Shown: piece by piece, positions 33,807 to 45,436 of the stretch
How the letters are laid out: every line of letters starts with the position of its first letter
Position numbering within the stretch: position 1 is the first letter of the stretch
Source of the DNA: Gnomoniopsis sp. IMI 355080
Taxonomy: Eukaryota; Ascomycota; Sordariomycetes; Diaporthales; Gnomoniaceae
Direction of reading: 5' to 3'
DNA: 64,000 bases
Assembly: GCA_027946555.1 (NCBI GenBank)
Contig: JAPEVC010000069.1
Location: 1-64,000 of the forward strand
Notes under the pieces: model-generated
Database searches by the model: none
Told to the model about the DNA's origin: nothing
What the model saw: the letters and a program-made list of their open reading frames with translations, nothing else
Translations under genes and position numbers: made by a program

Positions 33807-34878
33807 GCAGCAACGGAAAGACAGTGCTCATGGTAAAAATACGATAAGGTTGGATGATGGATTCTCACCCAGTCTTATGCAAATCCCCAGGATTTATACC
33901 CGTCAGGTCAGCTTCTGGTCGGTCCTCTTCATAGAGGGTCTTTTACGCTGCTACATGGATGGTATCAATGGCCAGTGTTTTCGAAAACGGAAGTATTCAG
34001 GTCAGGTGGATGTCTACCAAAGCTAGGATGGACACCATATGAGAAGGCGACTTGTCAAGAACAGCGGAATGATATATAGAAGGTCCTTGACTGAGCGCAT
34101 ATGAGGGATGGCTCATTTACTGGTGTAGACATGTCCTACAGGTGCATTAACAGCTAAGGTTAATGATCAAGTATGACTACCACCAAGCTTACATCAATGC
34201 ATAGCATAGGATCAATGTCTTCCGCAATGAAGAATTATCAGATCTTCTGGCTACTGACCAAGAACATAATAACCAAAATACTGAGCGGCAGAAGAGGACC
34301 AGAGCCACCGTGCTTACATAAGGTGAGTCAACCCCTGCATGTCGATGCCCACTTCGACGACACCCCATCGACATGCCTCCTTTTCTCAACACCGCCGTTC
34401 TTCTCCCACCTCCAATTGGCGTTTGAAAGTGTCGGACATTGTAGCAATGTCACGAGAATTTTAGACTCAGCATTCGTCCATGAGGCTTCCAACTGAGATA
34501 TTGTTGTCCCGTCAATTGCGACGGAAAGGCAGGGATTTGATGGACGTCGGGCTCCTCTCAGGTTGACGAGGCTACAGATCGGGGAATCGCTGGGGTCGAG
34601 TCCAGTAGCCGTCGACTTGAACGCAGCAGTCACTGAACTTCCCCTCGAAAAGCAGTCAATCTCAGCCTTGCGACTGACCATCACGCCGACTGGCCGCAGG
34701 TTGAGCGCTGTGCTTTCACACCCCAGTCGGGCAACGTTACACACCGCCCCGTTCAGCAACTTCATCTGAAACCGCCCTTTCGCTTCTCAGCTCTCATCAA
34801 GCTTCGCAAATCACCCCCTGGAAATTTTGCGACTCTCATATCGCCTTACGACGCGATTGCTTCCCTATCGCATTCACC
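33807..34878. other. intergenic spacer, kinase promoter
   Basis: 1.07 kb with no supported gene. Short frames on both strands (34173-34496 plus; 34328-34765 minus) have no recognisable features. The last 130 bases are CT-rich, probably the kinase leader. Confidence 0.5.
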
Positions 34879-37728
34879 ATGGCCACTCTCCAGGTGGGCG
34901 CCGCCGACCTCTCGGCCACAAAGAAGAAGGCTATGGAAGATGCCGAAAAGATGCAGCGGTCCATTATTCGGGACTGTGCTGAGAACGGCAGGCAGCCTCC
35001 CCCTTACGCCCTCTCTGAACTCATCGGCAAGGGAAGCTTCGGTCGCGTCTACAAGGCCAAGGCCTCCGACACTGGACAGTTGGTCGCCATCAAAATCATC
35101 AGCATCGAGGAAGGCGATAGTCTGGCCCCTGGTGCGGCCGATACCTTCAAAGATATTCTCAAGGAGGTCAACACGCTCAAAAAGCTTGGCGACAGCGGGG
35201 CCAAGAACATCAATACGGTCATCGAGACGTTACTCGTTGGTCCGTCCATGTGGATAGTCACAGAGCACTGTGCTGGTGGGAGCGTTTCGACCCTGATGCG
35301 TCCGTCTGGACGAGGTTTACCCGAGAAATGGGTCGTTCCAATCTTGCGTGAGGTAGCTCAGGCCTTGTTCTGGGTACACAAAGAAGGCATTATCCACCGC
35401 GACATCAAATGTGCCAACGTGCTGGTGACCGAAGCCGGTGGCGTGCAGCTTTGTGATTTCGGCGTTGCTGGTATTATTGAGACCAAGTTCGACAAGAGAA
35501 GCACAGTCACAGGTACTCTGAATTGGATGGCGCCCGAGCTTTTCGACATGTCTGTCTCGTACGGCACCGAGGTTGACATCTGGGCTTTCGGATCTCTGGC
35601 TTTCGAAGCTGCCACTGGTCTACCTCCCAATGCAAAGAACATGGCGCGGATAGACATCCCACAATTTGGATCGTACTTGAAGCAGCATTGCCCACGTCTT
35701 GAGGGCGACCAGTACTCGGGCAACCTGAAGGACCTAGTAGCGTTCTGTATGACCGAGGACCCACGCAATCGGCCCTCAATCAGTCAGGTGCAGAGACATG
35801 CATACATCTGGAGAACAGAACAGCAATATCCCACCGTATCTCTCAAGATGCTGGTGAATGCCTATCGGTTATGGGAAGTGCAAGGTGGCAACAGAATGTC
35901 GCTTTTCAACGCCGGAGGCGCTCAAAGACGTTCTGTTGGCAATGAGGCGGCCGCCCCTGCACCTGATGATGGCTGGGACTTCAATACGATGACTGAAGAT
36001 TTCAATCTTCCGTGTCTTGGGGATAAAGAAGCTAAGGCAGTCTACGATGCATACGGGCCCCGGGTCTCCATGATGCCTCCGCCACCTCGAGAGTCGAGCC
36101 GTCGGCGGCGACCGCCTAATATGCCCAAGTTAAAGGGCCCTCTCGAGAAGGCCTTCGACCCGAATACCATCACAGACTACGAGGAGAATTCACGCCTGTT
36201 TTACGGCAGACCTATGCCAACCTCGGCTCCAGAAATGGGCACTGAGAGGGAGCAGACCAGTACCGAGCAGCCTCGGGAGTCTCTTATCGACCTGGATTTT
36301 TCACTCGACGGCGACAGGCTCTCCCGTTTTGCGGACATGGATGGTGAGACTATTAAGGGCAGTCAAGTGCCAAACCGTCAGACCATTCGAGAGTCCGGCC
36401 TGATCGATCTCGATGCATCTCTAGATGGAGACAGGCTGTCCCGCTTCGCTGACATGGACACTGTTAGAGCCAGTCGTGCCAGCATCAGACCACTCGGGAG
36501 GAGCCAGACCACGCTGGACCGTCGCCGAACCCAGGACTGGACATTTGCAGGTGCTGATGTGGATGGGAACAGCCAGGAGAGCCCAGAGAAACCACAAAAT
36601 GAAAATGGCCGCCAGAGGGAAAGCCAGCTTTTCAGAAGCCAATCTACGATGGATCATCGACGGACGCAGGACTGGACCTTTGCTTCTGCAGCCCCCCAGA
36701 CGTCCCCGCAGAATAGGCCTCCAGATATTGGTCGAAGTCAGTCGAGTCTTGAGAGCCGACGCACGCAGGAGTGGACTTTCGCCAGTGCGGCATCTGCAAA
36801 CGCACACCTCGGAGGCGAGTGGTTCCAATCCAACGAGGAGGATGACTATATGGCACTGGACTCTCTTCCACAAGGTATCTCGAACCACCATCCGAACGAC
36901 TCCATGGCCGTGACCCACCACCACGATGACTCCCTAGCCGTGGTGCTCCCGCCGCGAGCAGCCACAAGCCTAGAAGTCAGCCGCTTCTCCTCCTCGAGTC
37001 TCATTGACCTTGACATGAGCCTCACCGACTCGACTGGCGAACCTCTCCGCCCCTCGACCGCCGAGCCCGATTCAGCCATGTCAGAATCCTGGGGCGCGCC
37101 ATTCCGAATGCCCCACCAGCGCTCATTTGGCCCCTCCAGCGACGGTTCGCTACCTTCAAGTAGCAGAGAGCCCTCCCTGTACATCCCCTCCGACGATATG
37201 ATTCCAAACGGCAACCGGGAACCCTCGCTGTATATACCAGACGGGCCCATCCCGCGCAGTATCCGTGAGCCCTCGCTGTATATCTCTGACGAGACCATCC
37301 CGCGCAGCACCCGCGAGCCCTCTCTCTACGTCGCCGACACCAGCATTAGCCCAAGCGGTTCCTTGTCGGCTTCCTACACGGGCGACGACTTCAGCTTGCG
37401 AGCGCCTGTGCCCTCAACGCCCACATCGGATGCTGTGATGACGCCCCCGTCCGACTTTGATGAGGATGCCCCGCGCCGCGGCGGTGGCTATGTATCCATC
37501 ACCGTGGAGGGCGAGGACGCGCCTATGCCAGCGTTACCGTATATGCCGGGTCCGCCGACGGTGAATGTGTTGCAGGGGACCGCAACCTCGGAGGAAGTGA
37601 GAGAGGAGTTGGCAAGGATGGTGCGGAGCTTACATGAGCATTTGCAATATACGGGAAGCGTGATGCGGACGCTACCTGTTCGCTCAGGCCAGCAAGTGGA
37701 TCAAACAACGACGGAGGTTGCGTCGTGA
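34879..37728 (+). CDS. Ste20/GCK-family serine/threonine protein kinase
   Basis: Single exon, 949 residues. The kinase domain spans about 44-310: glycine loop IGKGSFGRVYKA, ATP Lys72 in VAIKII, catalytic HRDIKCANVL (H173-R174-D175), D193FG, TGTLNWMAPE, and the EVDIWAFGSLAFE helix. HRDIKCANVL and GTLNWMAPE mark the germinal-centre-kinase group, related to yeast Kic1/Sps1 and Neurospora MST-1/POD-6; which orthologue is uncertain. The tail is disordered and carries three repeat sets: a 20-residue LIDLDxSLDGDRLSRFADMD unit at 469 and 508, RRTQ(D/E)WTFA three times (about 548, 594, 628), and REPSLY(I/V) four times at 763, 780, 796 and 812. Such kinases act in polarity, septation and cell-wall (RAM/SIN-type) signalling. 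Confidence 0.95.
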   Translation: MATLQVGAADLSATKKKAMEDAEKMQRSIIRDCAENGRQPPPYALSELIGKGSFGRVYKAKASDTGQLVAIKIISIEEGDSLAPGAADTFKDILKEVNTLKKLGDSGAKNINTVIETLLVGPSMWIVTEHCAGGSVSTLMRPSGRGLPEKWVVPILREVAQALFWVHKEGIIHRDIKCANVLVTEAGGVQLCDFGVAGIIETKFDKRSTVTGTLNWMAPELFDMSVSYGTEVDIWAFGSLAFEAATGLPPNAKNMARIDIPQFGSYLKQHCPRLEGDQYSGNLKDLVAFCMTEDPRNRPSISQVQRHAYIWRTEQQYPTVSLKMLVNAYRLWEVQGGNRMSLFNAGGAQRRSVGNEAAAPAPDDGWDFNTMTEDFNLPCLGDKEAKAVYDAYGPRVSMMPPPPRESSRRRRPPNMPKLKGPLEKAFDPNTITDYEENSRLFYGRPMPTSAPEMGTEREQTSTEQPRESLIDLDFSLDGDRLSRFADMDGETIKGSQVPNRQTIRESGLIDLDASLDGDRLSRFADMDTVRASRASIRPLGRSQTTLDRRRTQDWTFAGADVDGNSQESPEKPQNENGRQRESQLFRSQSTMDHRRTQDWTFASAAPQTSPQNRPPDIGRSQSSLESRRTQEWTFASAASANAHLGGEWFQSNEEDDYMALDSLPQGISNHHPNDSMAVTHHHDDSLAVVLPPRAATSLEVSRFSSSSLIDLDMSLTDSTGEPLRPSTAEPDSAMSESWGAPFRMPHQRSFGPSSDGSLPSSSREPSLYIPSDDMIPNGNREPSLYIPDGPIPRSIREPSLYISDETIPRSTREPSLYVADTSISPSGSLSASYTGDDFSLRAPVPSTPTSDAVMTPPSDFDEDAPRRGGGYVSITVEGEDAPMPALPYMPGPPTVNVLQGTATSEEVREELARMVRSLHEHLQYTGSVMRTLPVRSGQQVDQTTTEVAS

Positions 37729-38223
37729 TGCTTGTTTGGGCGGCGGGGGTGGGGCGGTGTGGGAAGATGAGGACTACTCATTAATTTTGAACGCTTGAAC
37801 TTCTTTATCATATATCCGGGCTCGGCGTTGGTGGTACAGAAGCATGTGAGGGGGAAGAGTTAAAGTCTTGAAAAGCATATAGCATAGCGCACGGTTGCAT
37901 GAGTTCATCTTGATGAGGGCATTAGGAGACTCGCGGTTGGACGTTTAATAAAGCATTGTGTACAACAAAGCGGCTGCATCTGCTATTTTGGTGACTGCCA
38001 TTGTTGAAAGGAATAAAGTGAAGCTGCGATATCTGCACAGCCAACCTTGATTTTTCGCTGAAGATTCGCTCGCATACAAGCATATACATCGACAATTATC
38101 CCGCTTCTTGGGCGAGCGTCTCAGTATATTAACATAGCTACCTTGGCCTTCCATTTTCTATATTAGCTGCCCTCAATGAGGTCTATTTTACACAAAGTCC
38201 CTCTTCAAGCCACTACCCCAGCC
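37729..38223. other. convergent 3' spacer
   Basis: 495 bp between the kinase and the ABC transporter, which converge. Presumed 3' UTRs; no gene seen. Confidence 0.5.
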
Positions 38224-40401
38224 TCACTGTAATCTTTGTTTATCCCACAAATTGTAATAATACCCTTTCTTCTCCAATAGATCCTTCTGTCGGCCCGCCT
38301 CCACAATCATGCCATCTTTGACAGCAAGAATCAGATCCGCATGCGCAATAGTCGCCAGACGATGTGCGATAATGATTACCGTCTTGTCCGCGCAAAACTC
38401 GCGCAACCTCTCCTGGATCTTCCATTCCGTCTCGCTGTCCAAGCTGCTCATGGCCTCATCAAACAGCACAATTTTCGAGTCCCGCAACAGCGCCCTCGCA
38501 ATCGCCAGCCGCTGCAGCTCACCCCCGGAGAGCTTGGTGCCCTTCTCGCCCACCTTTTCCTGATATCCCTTCGCAAAGCTCGTAATTCTCTTGTGGAACG
38601 CCGCGGCCTCGCATGCGGCCTCACACTCCGCCCGGGTGGCAGTGAACTTTCCGTACTGCAGATTCTCCTCCATCGTGCCGTTGAAAACACTGATGATCTG
38701 TGGCACGATGCTGACGTGCTTCATGAGCGAACAGAGACGCACATGACGAAGATCCTGGCCGTCCACACGGATGCTGCCGGTGGTGACATCGTAGCTGCGA
38801 CAAAGCAGCCGCAACAGCGTCGATTTGCCCCCGCCCGTTTCGCCCACGATCGCCACCGTCGTGCCGCCCGGGACCTTGAAGCTGATATCCCGCACCGCCT
38901 GCCGCTGGCCGTCATACGAAAAACCAACACGATCAAATTCAACTTCTCCTTGCTTGAGCTCAAACTCCGCCGCGTCCTTGGGGTCCCGCACGGTGGGCAC
39001 CGCTTCAAGAATCTCGATCATCTTGTCGCTCTCAACGAAGAACTCATCAAACCAGCTGACCCATGTCACGAAGTTCCGGATTGGAAACGACAAACTCGAC
39101 CAGTATTGTAGCAGTAGGACAAAGTCTCCAACGCCATGCCCCGTCGTCGTGCCCTCTGCCATCTTGATATCCGCACTCGCAAGCAGTGCTAGCACCAGGA
39201 ACCCCATGGTCATGACGCTGTCCCTCTGCAAGCCACGCACCTGATCATCCAAGACCATCTTGCCGGTAAACTCCCGCGCCGCATATGTGACCTCGCGATA
39301 GCGTGACTGCTCGTATTTGATATTATTGAAGGCCGCCACAGTATGCCAGTGGCGCAGAACGTCGCTGCCGACCTCGTCGCGCCGGCGGCGCATATCCATC
39401 GCGGTGGCATAGCGCAACGTGCTTGCCGGAATCAGCGAAGTCGAGGCCCATATATATACACACGCGATAGCAATCACGCCGAGCGCGAGATGAGATCCAA
39501 AGATACGCTGCTCAAGTTCGTCGTTAGCCAGATCCTTGACCTTCGACTTGTGCCAGTAGAACCTAAAAAGATCACTTTACTTCTTTCCTCTTTCCTCCTC
39601 GATATCTTTGATAAGAGCTTTCTCACTCAAGATTAAAGCTACGGTATTTCCTCAAGTGACTTTCTAGATGGGAGAAGAAAGGCAGAATTATGTGACGGAA
39701 AGGCCCACCTGGAAAGTAATCAAGCCGACTACAACGTCGACGACGGCCGAGGTCTTGTCAAAGGCAATGTTCATAGCAAAACGAGCAAAGCGAGGCCCGC
39801 CCTCAGTGATGGTGCGGTAGAGCTCAGCGGATTGGCCTGCGTCGTGATAGTCGGCGGACAGGGCCATTACACGGTCGTACAAGTCGCACATGATGCGATT
39901 AGCAATATCACCCTCGACACGGCGGAGTTTGACCCAGAAGATAGAAAAGATTGCGTCATTAACTATCTGGCGCAAGAGGACAAAGACGACGATATCGGCG
40001 ACGGGGAGTGCGGCGGTGGGACTGGCGAGTCTGTCCACGATGCGGCGCAAGAGAAGCGGCGTGAGGACGTTGGTGACGCGCGAGAGCAGGTTGCAGATGC
40101 ATACAATGGCTAGGTCGATACTGTAGGAGCGAATGCGGGCGGAGTCATCTTTGGGGAGGATGAAGGGCGTAAGTTTACGAAAGTTGGCGAGGTTCTTGCG
40201 GTACCGCGCAAGGGTCGAGGCTTTTCTTATGGAGGCGAGGTAAGAGAGGCTGTACAGGACGGAAATGGAGAGGAAGCATGGGAGGATGAGAGAAGAAGCT
40301 GTGTTGAGCCAAGGCCATAGATCTAGGCCTTTGTTGTAGCTGTCTTCCCAAAAGCTGGTCGTGCTGTTCTTGAGGATTGATGAGTCTATAATTGAGGCCA
40401 T
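38224..40401 (-). CDS. half-size ABC transporter (ABCB type, TMD-NBD)
   Basis: ATP-driven exporter of unknown substrate. Best model: complement(39709-40401) and complement(38224-39507), 658 residues, start ATG at 40401. About six membrane helices come first (residues about 20-330), then one nucleotide-binding domain: A-loop FSYDGQRQAVRDI, Walker A GETGGGKST, Q-loop IVPQ, signature LSGGELQRLAIARALL, Walker B KIVLFDEAMSSLD, H-loop IIAHRLAT. The donor CAG|GTGGGC at 39708 is clear. The acceptor at 39508 keeps phase and yields LITFQRIFGSHLALG, the short loop expected between two helices, but makes a 201-nt intron; a stronger-looking acceptor at 39563 is out of phase. A half-transporter should dimerise. 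Organelle (vacuole or mitochondrion) versus plasma membrane cannot be decided; no obvious mitochondrial presequence. Confidence 0.92.
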
Positions 40402-41920
40402 TGTGGGCTTGTCTCGAGACCTCGTGTGTAAGACTGTAAATGTGTTCGGCGAAGATAGTCCCACACACAACCGTGAATAAGTAACTATAGCATGGAACTT
40501 TTTTATCAAGAGAGCAAGGCTTAAGAGGCAAGATACTTATATAATAATGCTCAAGTCAAGACCGGGCCACCGGTGAATAGAAAAGTCAGCCGGCTGTATT
40601 ATTGGACGCACACCGCCTGCATGTTTTTTTTTTTCGTCTTCTGACAAAGATCAGCGTGCTGGGAATAAATTGGTCTCTTGGGAGCACCGATTGCCAGGGC
40701 GATCCGTCTTGATTGCTCGTCTTGTCTTGTGTTGCATACGTTACGCACGTACCTAGGCAGCAACAATATGGGGCTGTCAGCTGAGCGTCGGGATGAGGTG
40801 CGGAATGCTGCACATCTCATGCAGCCAAAAGTCAAACGCCGCACAGCTGCAGCGCAGGCAGTACACGCAAGGCACCAGGTACATGAGCATTCTCGAGGGT
40901 TTTCGCTAAAGAGGGGGGGGGTGCAGAGAAAACGCACCCTTCCTTCTTTGCAACCAAGTGCGAAAAGCTGCCACCTATGGGTACCGCAATACAGATAACA
41001 TACTGAGGGATCACATATCGAAGGGGTATTGGAATAAAGGATATAGATTTCGTGCTGTTAACCTGTACGGTGTCTAGCAACCACTTATGTACTGAAATTT
41101 GAAGCGTCACATACTGTAGAAGGGGGCTTTTGTCCCTATTCAATCGTCCTCGCACATGTAAGATCCAGCCAGTCACATTTTCGGTTGGCAACAGGGTCAT
41201 GACGGCTCCAAGACGACGGGGAATGCACCCAGCATTCAACGCCCTCGCCAGACGCCACGCGTGTGGCACGCGGGGACTCATTCAAGAAGAGGCCATCTAA
41301 GCAAGAGCGATGCGACAGCGCTCCCTACCTCACACGTTGATATGGCCATGCCTTGGAACCCAGAGAGAACGGCAGGAGAAAAAGAATATAGTTTGTCTGC
41401 AATCCATGTGTAGTAGAACCGTCCTGGCGAGCACCTAAGGACAGTCACCGCCCATGTGCCCGGAAAACCAGGCTTCAAATGCCCCGTATCATTTTCCGCA
41501 TTTCTTGGCACAATCACAACCATGAAAGAATGGGTTGAATTGCAATTTGACATCCATGCGTTCCGTTCCTCACAAGACTTTATGACAAATGACGTCGTGT
41601 GCGCGTTCGATTTCCTCACACTGACGAGATCAGGCAACAGCTTTGTCTAACAAGTCCGTGGTTGGGGGAGAGAGAAAGAGCAGTCCCTCGGGGGGGGGGG
41701 GCGTGTTGCCGAAATAAGAAGGGTATTATTATGTCATTAGTATCAGGTAATATTATGTCCAGTTCTGCCCTGTCCTGAAGTGCATATATGAACAATGAAC
41801 GCCTGCGGTTTCGTGCAGCCCATGCATGCTCACCCCAGTGTGTGTGTGGATCAACCAACCGTGTGTCATGTCGTCGCGTAAATATTCTCATTAGAGTCCT
41901 CATCGCAATTGCTGCAGCGC
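40402..41920. other. intergenic spacer with homopolymer runs
   Basis: 1.5 kb with no supported gene. T-run at about 40624-40634, G-runs at about 40911-40921 and 41690-41701, and a CCTAGG motif at 40751-40756. A 149-codon minus-strand frame at 40832-41281 has no domain. Confidence 0.5.
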
Positions 41921-43554
41921 TTACAGTTCTTGATGTCCCACTGGTGTGGGATTGGGTGTGTTGAGGCTGCTCAGTATCTTGCCGGGTGAGAGCTTTTCTG
42001 TAATGCCGTCGTATCGGGCTCCCATGAACCATGCTGTACCAACCTGTTCGAAAACTCAGTACGAAGCCCTTGAGAGGGACAGTAGAACGACTTACCATCA
42101 ACCCTCCGACGAATACGAGCACAAGAAGAACGGCGCCGACGAGGATGAGGGCCTCCATCCGGTCCACCGACTGCTCAGCTGCTCGTTGTTTTTGCCTGGC
42201 CTCATCCTCGGCCGAAAGTTTCGCCACGTCCTGTGTGGGGAATATCTTCTCTATAAATTGCTCAATCTGTAGAATCGAGGTCAGTCGTCTGTTGAGGAAA
42301 TTGACATTGCCACATCTGTGCACGAACCTTTCCACACTGTATGCAAAGATTCAAATAGCTCGGATCCCTGGGGTCAGCCTTCTGATGTATCTTCCGAGCA
42401 TAACGCCTGAAGACTTCGCAAAGCACCCTCAGATTCTGTGTCGACTCAATCATCAATTGGCAGGCGTCCCCTTTGGTTATCTTGACATTCTTCTCGAAGA
42501 TAGCCGGGTTCATAAAGACAATTTCGAGAGTAGCGATAGCCATAGCTTGGGGGATGGCCACGAAATTAAACACGCTCTGATCTCTAACCGCAGCCATGTA
42601 AAACAGACAGTCTTCGGCGTGCCGTAACGCGTTCAACACCATCTCGGAACTGCACCAGAGAGCCTTCTGCTTGTGTTCAGGTCGCACAAGGTCCTCAAAC
42701 TTTTCGACGTGCTTGCTCCAAATTTCCTTGGGCCACCACTTCTTACCCTCATCCAAATCCTCTTTGATGTCACGGATGATGTTGACTTTCTGCAAAAATT
42801 GGCCCATGGACTCGGTCAGCTCGGGTCGCTCTAGGAGAGCTGGGTTGGCGAGCTTGGACTCGACGAATAGCCTCGTGAGGCCGTCGCCGACTAGGCCGGC
42901 AACGTAGTGACAGTACAGCTCGTAGTCCTTGATGGTCATGACGCCGTACTCGTTCAATTCGCTGTTGAGCGCATAGTCGGCCATCCCGTTGCCCATCTTG
43001 ACAGTAATGTCCCGGATGACGGCATAGTATTCAGGCTTGGTCTTCTTCAATTCTGCGATGACATTGTCAAAGTGAACGAGTAGCTCGCGATCCTTCTCGT
43101 TTGGGCCACTTTGATCAAAAGTCCAGCCGTCGACCTCCATATGCTCATGGAAATTGCGCAGCAAAGGCTCCTTGGTCTTGATATCGAGGGTCATGTCATC
43201 CTCAATGGTGTCAAGTCCGCGAAGGACCAGGTAGAAAAGAGTAATGGGCATGAGGAGCTCCGGGTGGAGCTCTTGAATGACAGCGGAGAAGCTTCGGGAG
43301 GTGAGGTCAAGGTATTTGAAACATGCTTTCTCGGTAGGTGTTTCTTTAGCGGGGTCGCGGTGATGTACAGGGTCGTGCCAGACCTTCCTGTAAAGGCCGT
43401 CAACGGTCAGTTACGAAGACGACGGGAGGTAGGAGAAAGTACGAAGGACACATAGTCATGTCCAGGATGGGATTAACAAAACGTACCATTGTATGACACT
43501 GCGAAGCTGTTGGGGGTGAAGGAGAAAATAGAGAGCTTGTGTTGCAGCGCCCAT
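41921..43554 (-). CDS. erg9: squalene synthase (farnesyl-diphosphate farnesyltransferase)
   Basis: Condenses two farnesyl-PP to squalene with NADPH, the first committed step of ergosterol synthesis, in the ER membrane. Four exons: complement(43487-43554), complement(42328-43387), complement(42096-42266) and complement(41921-42043), giving 473 residues. All junctions are GT..AG and in phase. Diagnostic blocks: KACFKYLDLTSRSFSAVIQ, LRGLDTIEDDM (first Asp-rich site), YCHYVAGLVGDGL, LQKVNIIRDIKED (second Asp-rich site), WCSSEMVLNALRHAEDCL and the AIPQAMAIATLE helix. The C-terminal anchor LILVGAVLLVLVFVGGLM is split from its last residues by the third intron. The first exon (22 codons) begins MGAATQALYFLLHP, as usual in fungi. 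The gene is divergent from the rhamnose enzyme across a 1.9-kb spacer. Confidence 0.98.
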
Positions 43555-45436
43555 CTTGAAAGGTGAGTTGCGGGTGGAAGAGGAGTATGTTCGGAGTGAC
43601 GTGGAACTACTTGGGTAGTCCGCAAATTTCGACGTGATGTCGGCGCGAAGTTCAGGACGCGCTCGTGCGACCAAACTGTGCGCAGATGTGAGAAGAGGCA
43701 AGAGGGGTGTCGCGGATCAATTGAAGAGAAATGGAAGAATAAGAATACAAGGCGATCGCGATTGGATTGTGTGGCCGAAGAAACTGTAGCGTTCTTGAGG
43801 GAGACTGGTTATGGTGTTGAGACCAAGCTGGTTGTGGTCTCCTGACCGACTAGGAAAATCTGGACGCAAGAGATGAACTTCCAAGTTGAGGTAATTTGCA
43901 AGGGTAGCGCAGGTCAGCCAGGGTAGGTAGGTTAAGTGGAGTCGGCGCAGGGTCCAACCTTACCTGAAAGGCGAGCTAATGCGATCCCCCTCCTCCCCCC
44001 TTCCATGACAAGTATGGAAAAGGACTGGTGCAGTCCATGGTACTATGTATGATTATATATGGTCCTCCATTTGCGCATTAAAACTAACATTCGCTCTCAT
44101 GAATTTGAATGTAGTGCCAGCGAGAGAGTATTGACGAGTCTCGTCGACCGTTGTCGCAAACCAGGTGGGCAGTAAGTATAAGGGGCGGTACAGGTGGTGC
44201 CTAATATCATACATACCTCGAGTCGGTACCTACCGAAGTACCCTTGAAGCACACAGGACGTTTTTATTGTGCGCAGATCCCACGATCAGAAGCAGTCTTG
44301 AGGGTTTTCACATCCTTTCAGACATGCAACAATGGAACGTAAGGCTGAGAAAGGAAGAATCAGCCTCGACAAGTCATTTCCCACCATTGGTCGAATTCTT
44401 GTCGAAGTCGATGCAACCTTGCCCTATCAATCTCACTGTAGTATTTAGTATGTATCACACCGTATTGATTGCACGCCGACGATCCCTCAATTCAAACTTC
44501 CACCTATGCAGGTACTAAATGCATATTGTTGTGCCACGTGCCTCATATATTTTGTCCATCTGGATCTGGTAGGAACTCAGCGCAGAACAACTGCACCTGC
44601 ACCAAAGGTGGTCACACCACAGTATAGGTTTCTTCGTTTCAAAGCGACAGCACTGACTGACAGGGCTGCAGGGCCACGCAAGCTCACGGGAGGAAACGCA
44701 GTCAGAATCCCCGGACATGCCCCGTCTTCTGGGTCTCTGATACACCTGAGCTTGCGAGTCTTCCGTGCTGCGTGCGGCACACTGGGTATACTATCTTAAG
44801 TAGGTAGCTTTAGGTAGGTAAATCAGATCCAGCACATACATCACAATGTACATCAGGGACGTAAAATAGCAACACCAGTCTGTACCGAGTACTACCGGCT
44901 GTCATTTAATTCATTTGTGAGACGTCTTTCCCCTCGCCGAGACCTGACAAAAGCAAAATGAAATTGAGAACCTAGAACATGACTTTGCCTGACTTTTCGA
45001 AAGTGACACTATCCCGGTAGACGGCCATTCGTCTAGGCCCAGAGCTGCCCCTCCACACTGCCAGACTTTGTCCAAACTGGACCCTGTAAATGGTACGCAC
45101 GCGCGCCCTGCCGATGCCCGAATCGTGTCTCTCCCTTTCTCCTGAGTCCGTCTGGGAAGTCTAACTTTACTAATAAGCTACAGAAGGAACTGTCTGACCT
45201 CTCCCTTGCCAGCTCAGCCCCTAACCATTGCCTCAGCTGATAAGTATTTAAATACGCCCCGACCTCTTCTGGGCCAGCTTTTGCCATTGTTCTCTTCTTC
45301 GTGATACCTTCAGCCATCTCGATACCCGTATATCAATAAGCCACCCCACCTTTTCGCTCAACATTCCAATCAACAATCTGCTAGACCCCCACCTCCCCCA
45401 CCACCGCCAAACCTAGCCGTATAACCCCATTCCATC
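43555..45436. other. divergent promoter region ERG9 / rhamnose enzyme
   Basis: 1.88 kb, no supported gene. GGTAGGTAGG-type units at about 43922-43932 and 44800-44820. A perfect palindrome GTATTTAAATAC at 45244-45255 lies about 180 bp upstream of the rhamnose-gene ATG and may serve as its TATA-like element. Sterol-regulatory sites could be expected on the ERG9 side, but I could not identify one with confidence. Confidence 0.5.

Noticed and set aside
38341..39111. 256-codon plus-strand frame opposite the ABC transporter
   Set aside because: Antisense to the nucleotide-binding domain, whose Walker and signature motifs are intact on the minus strand.
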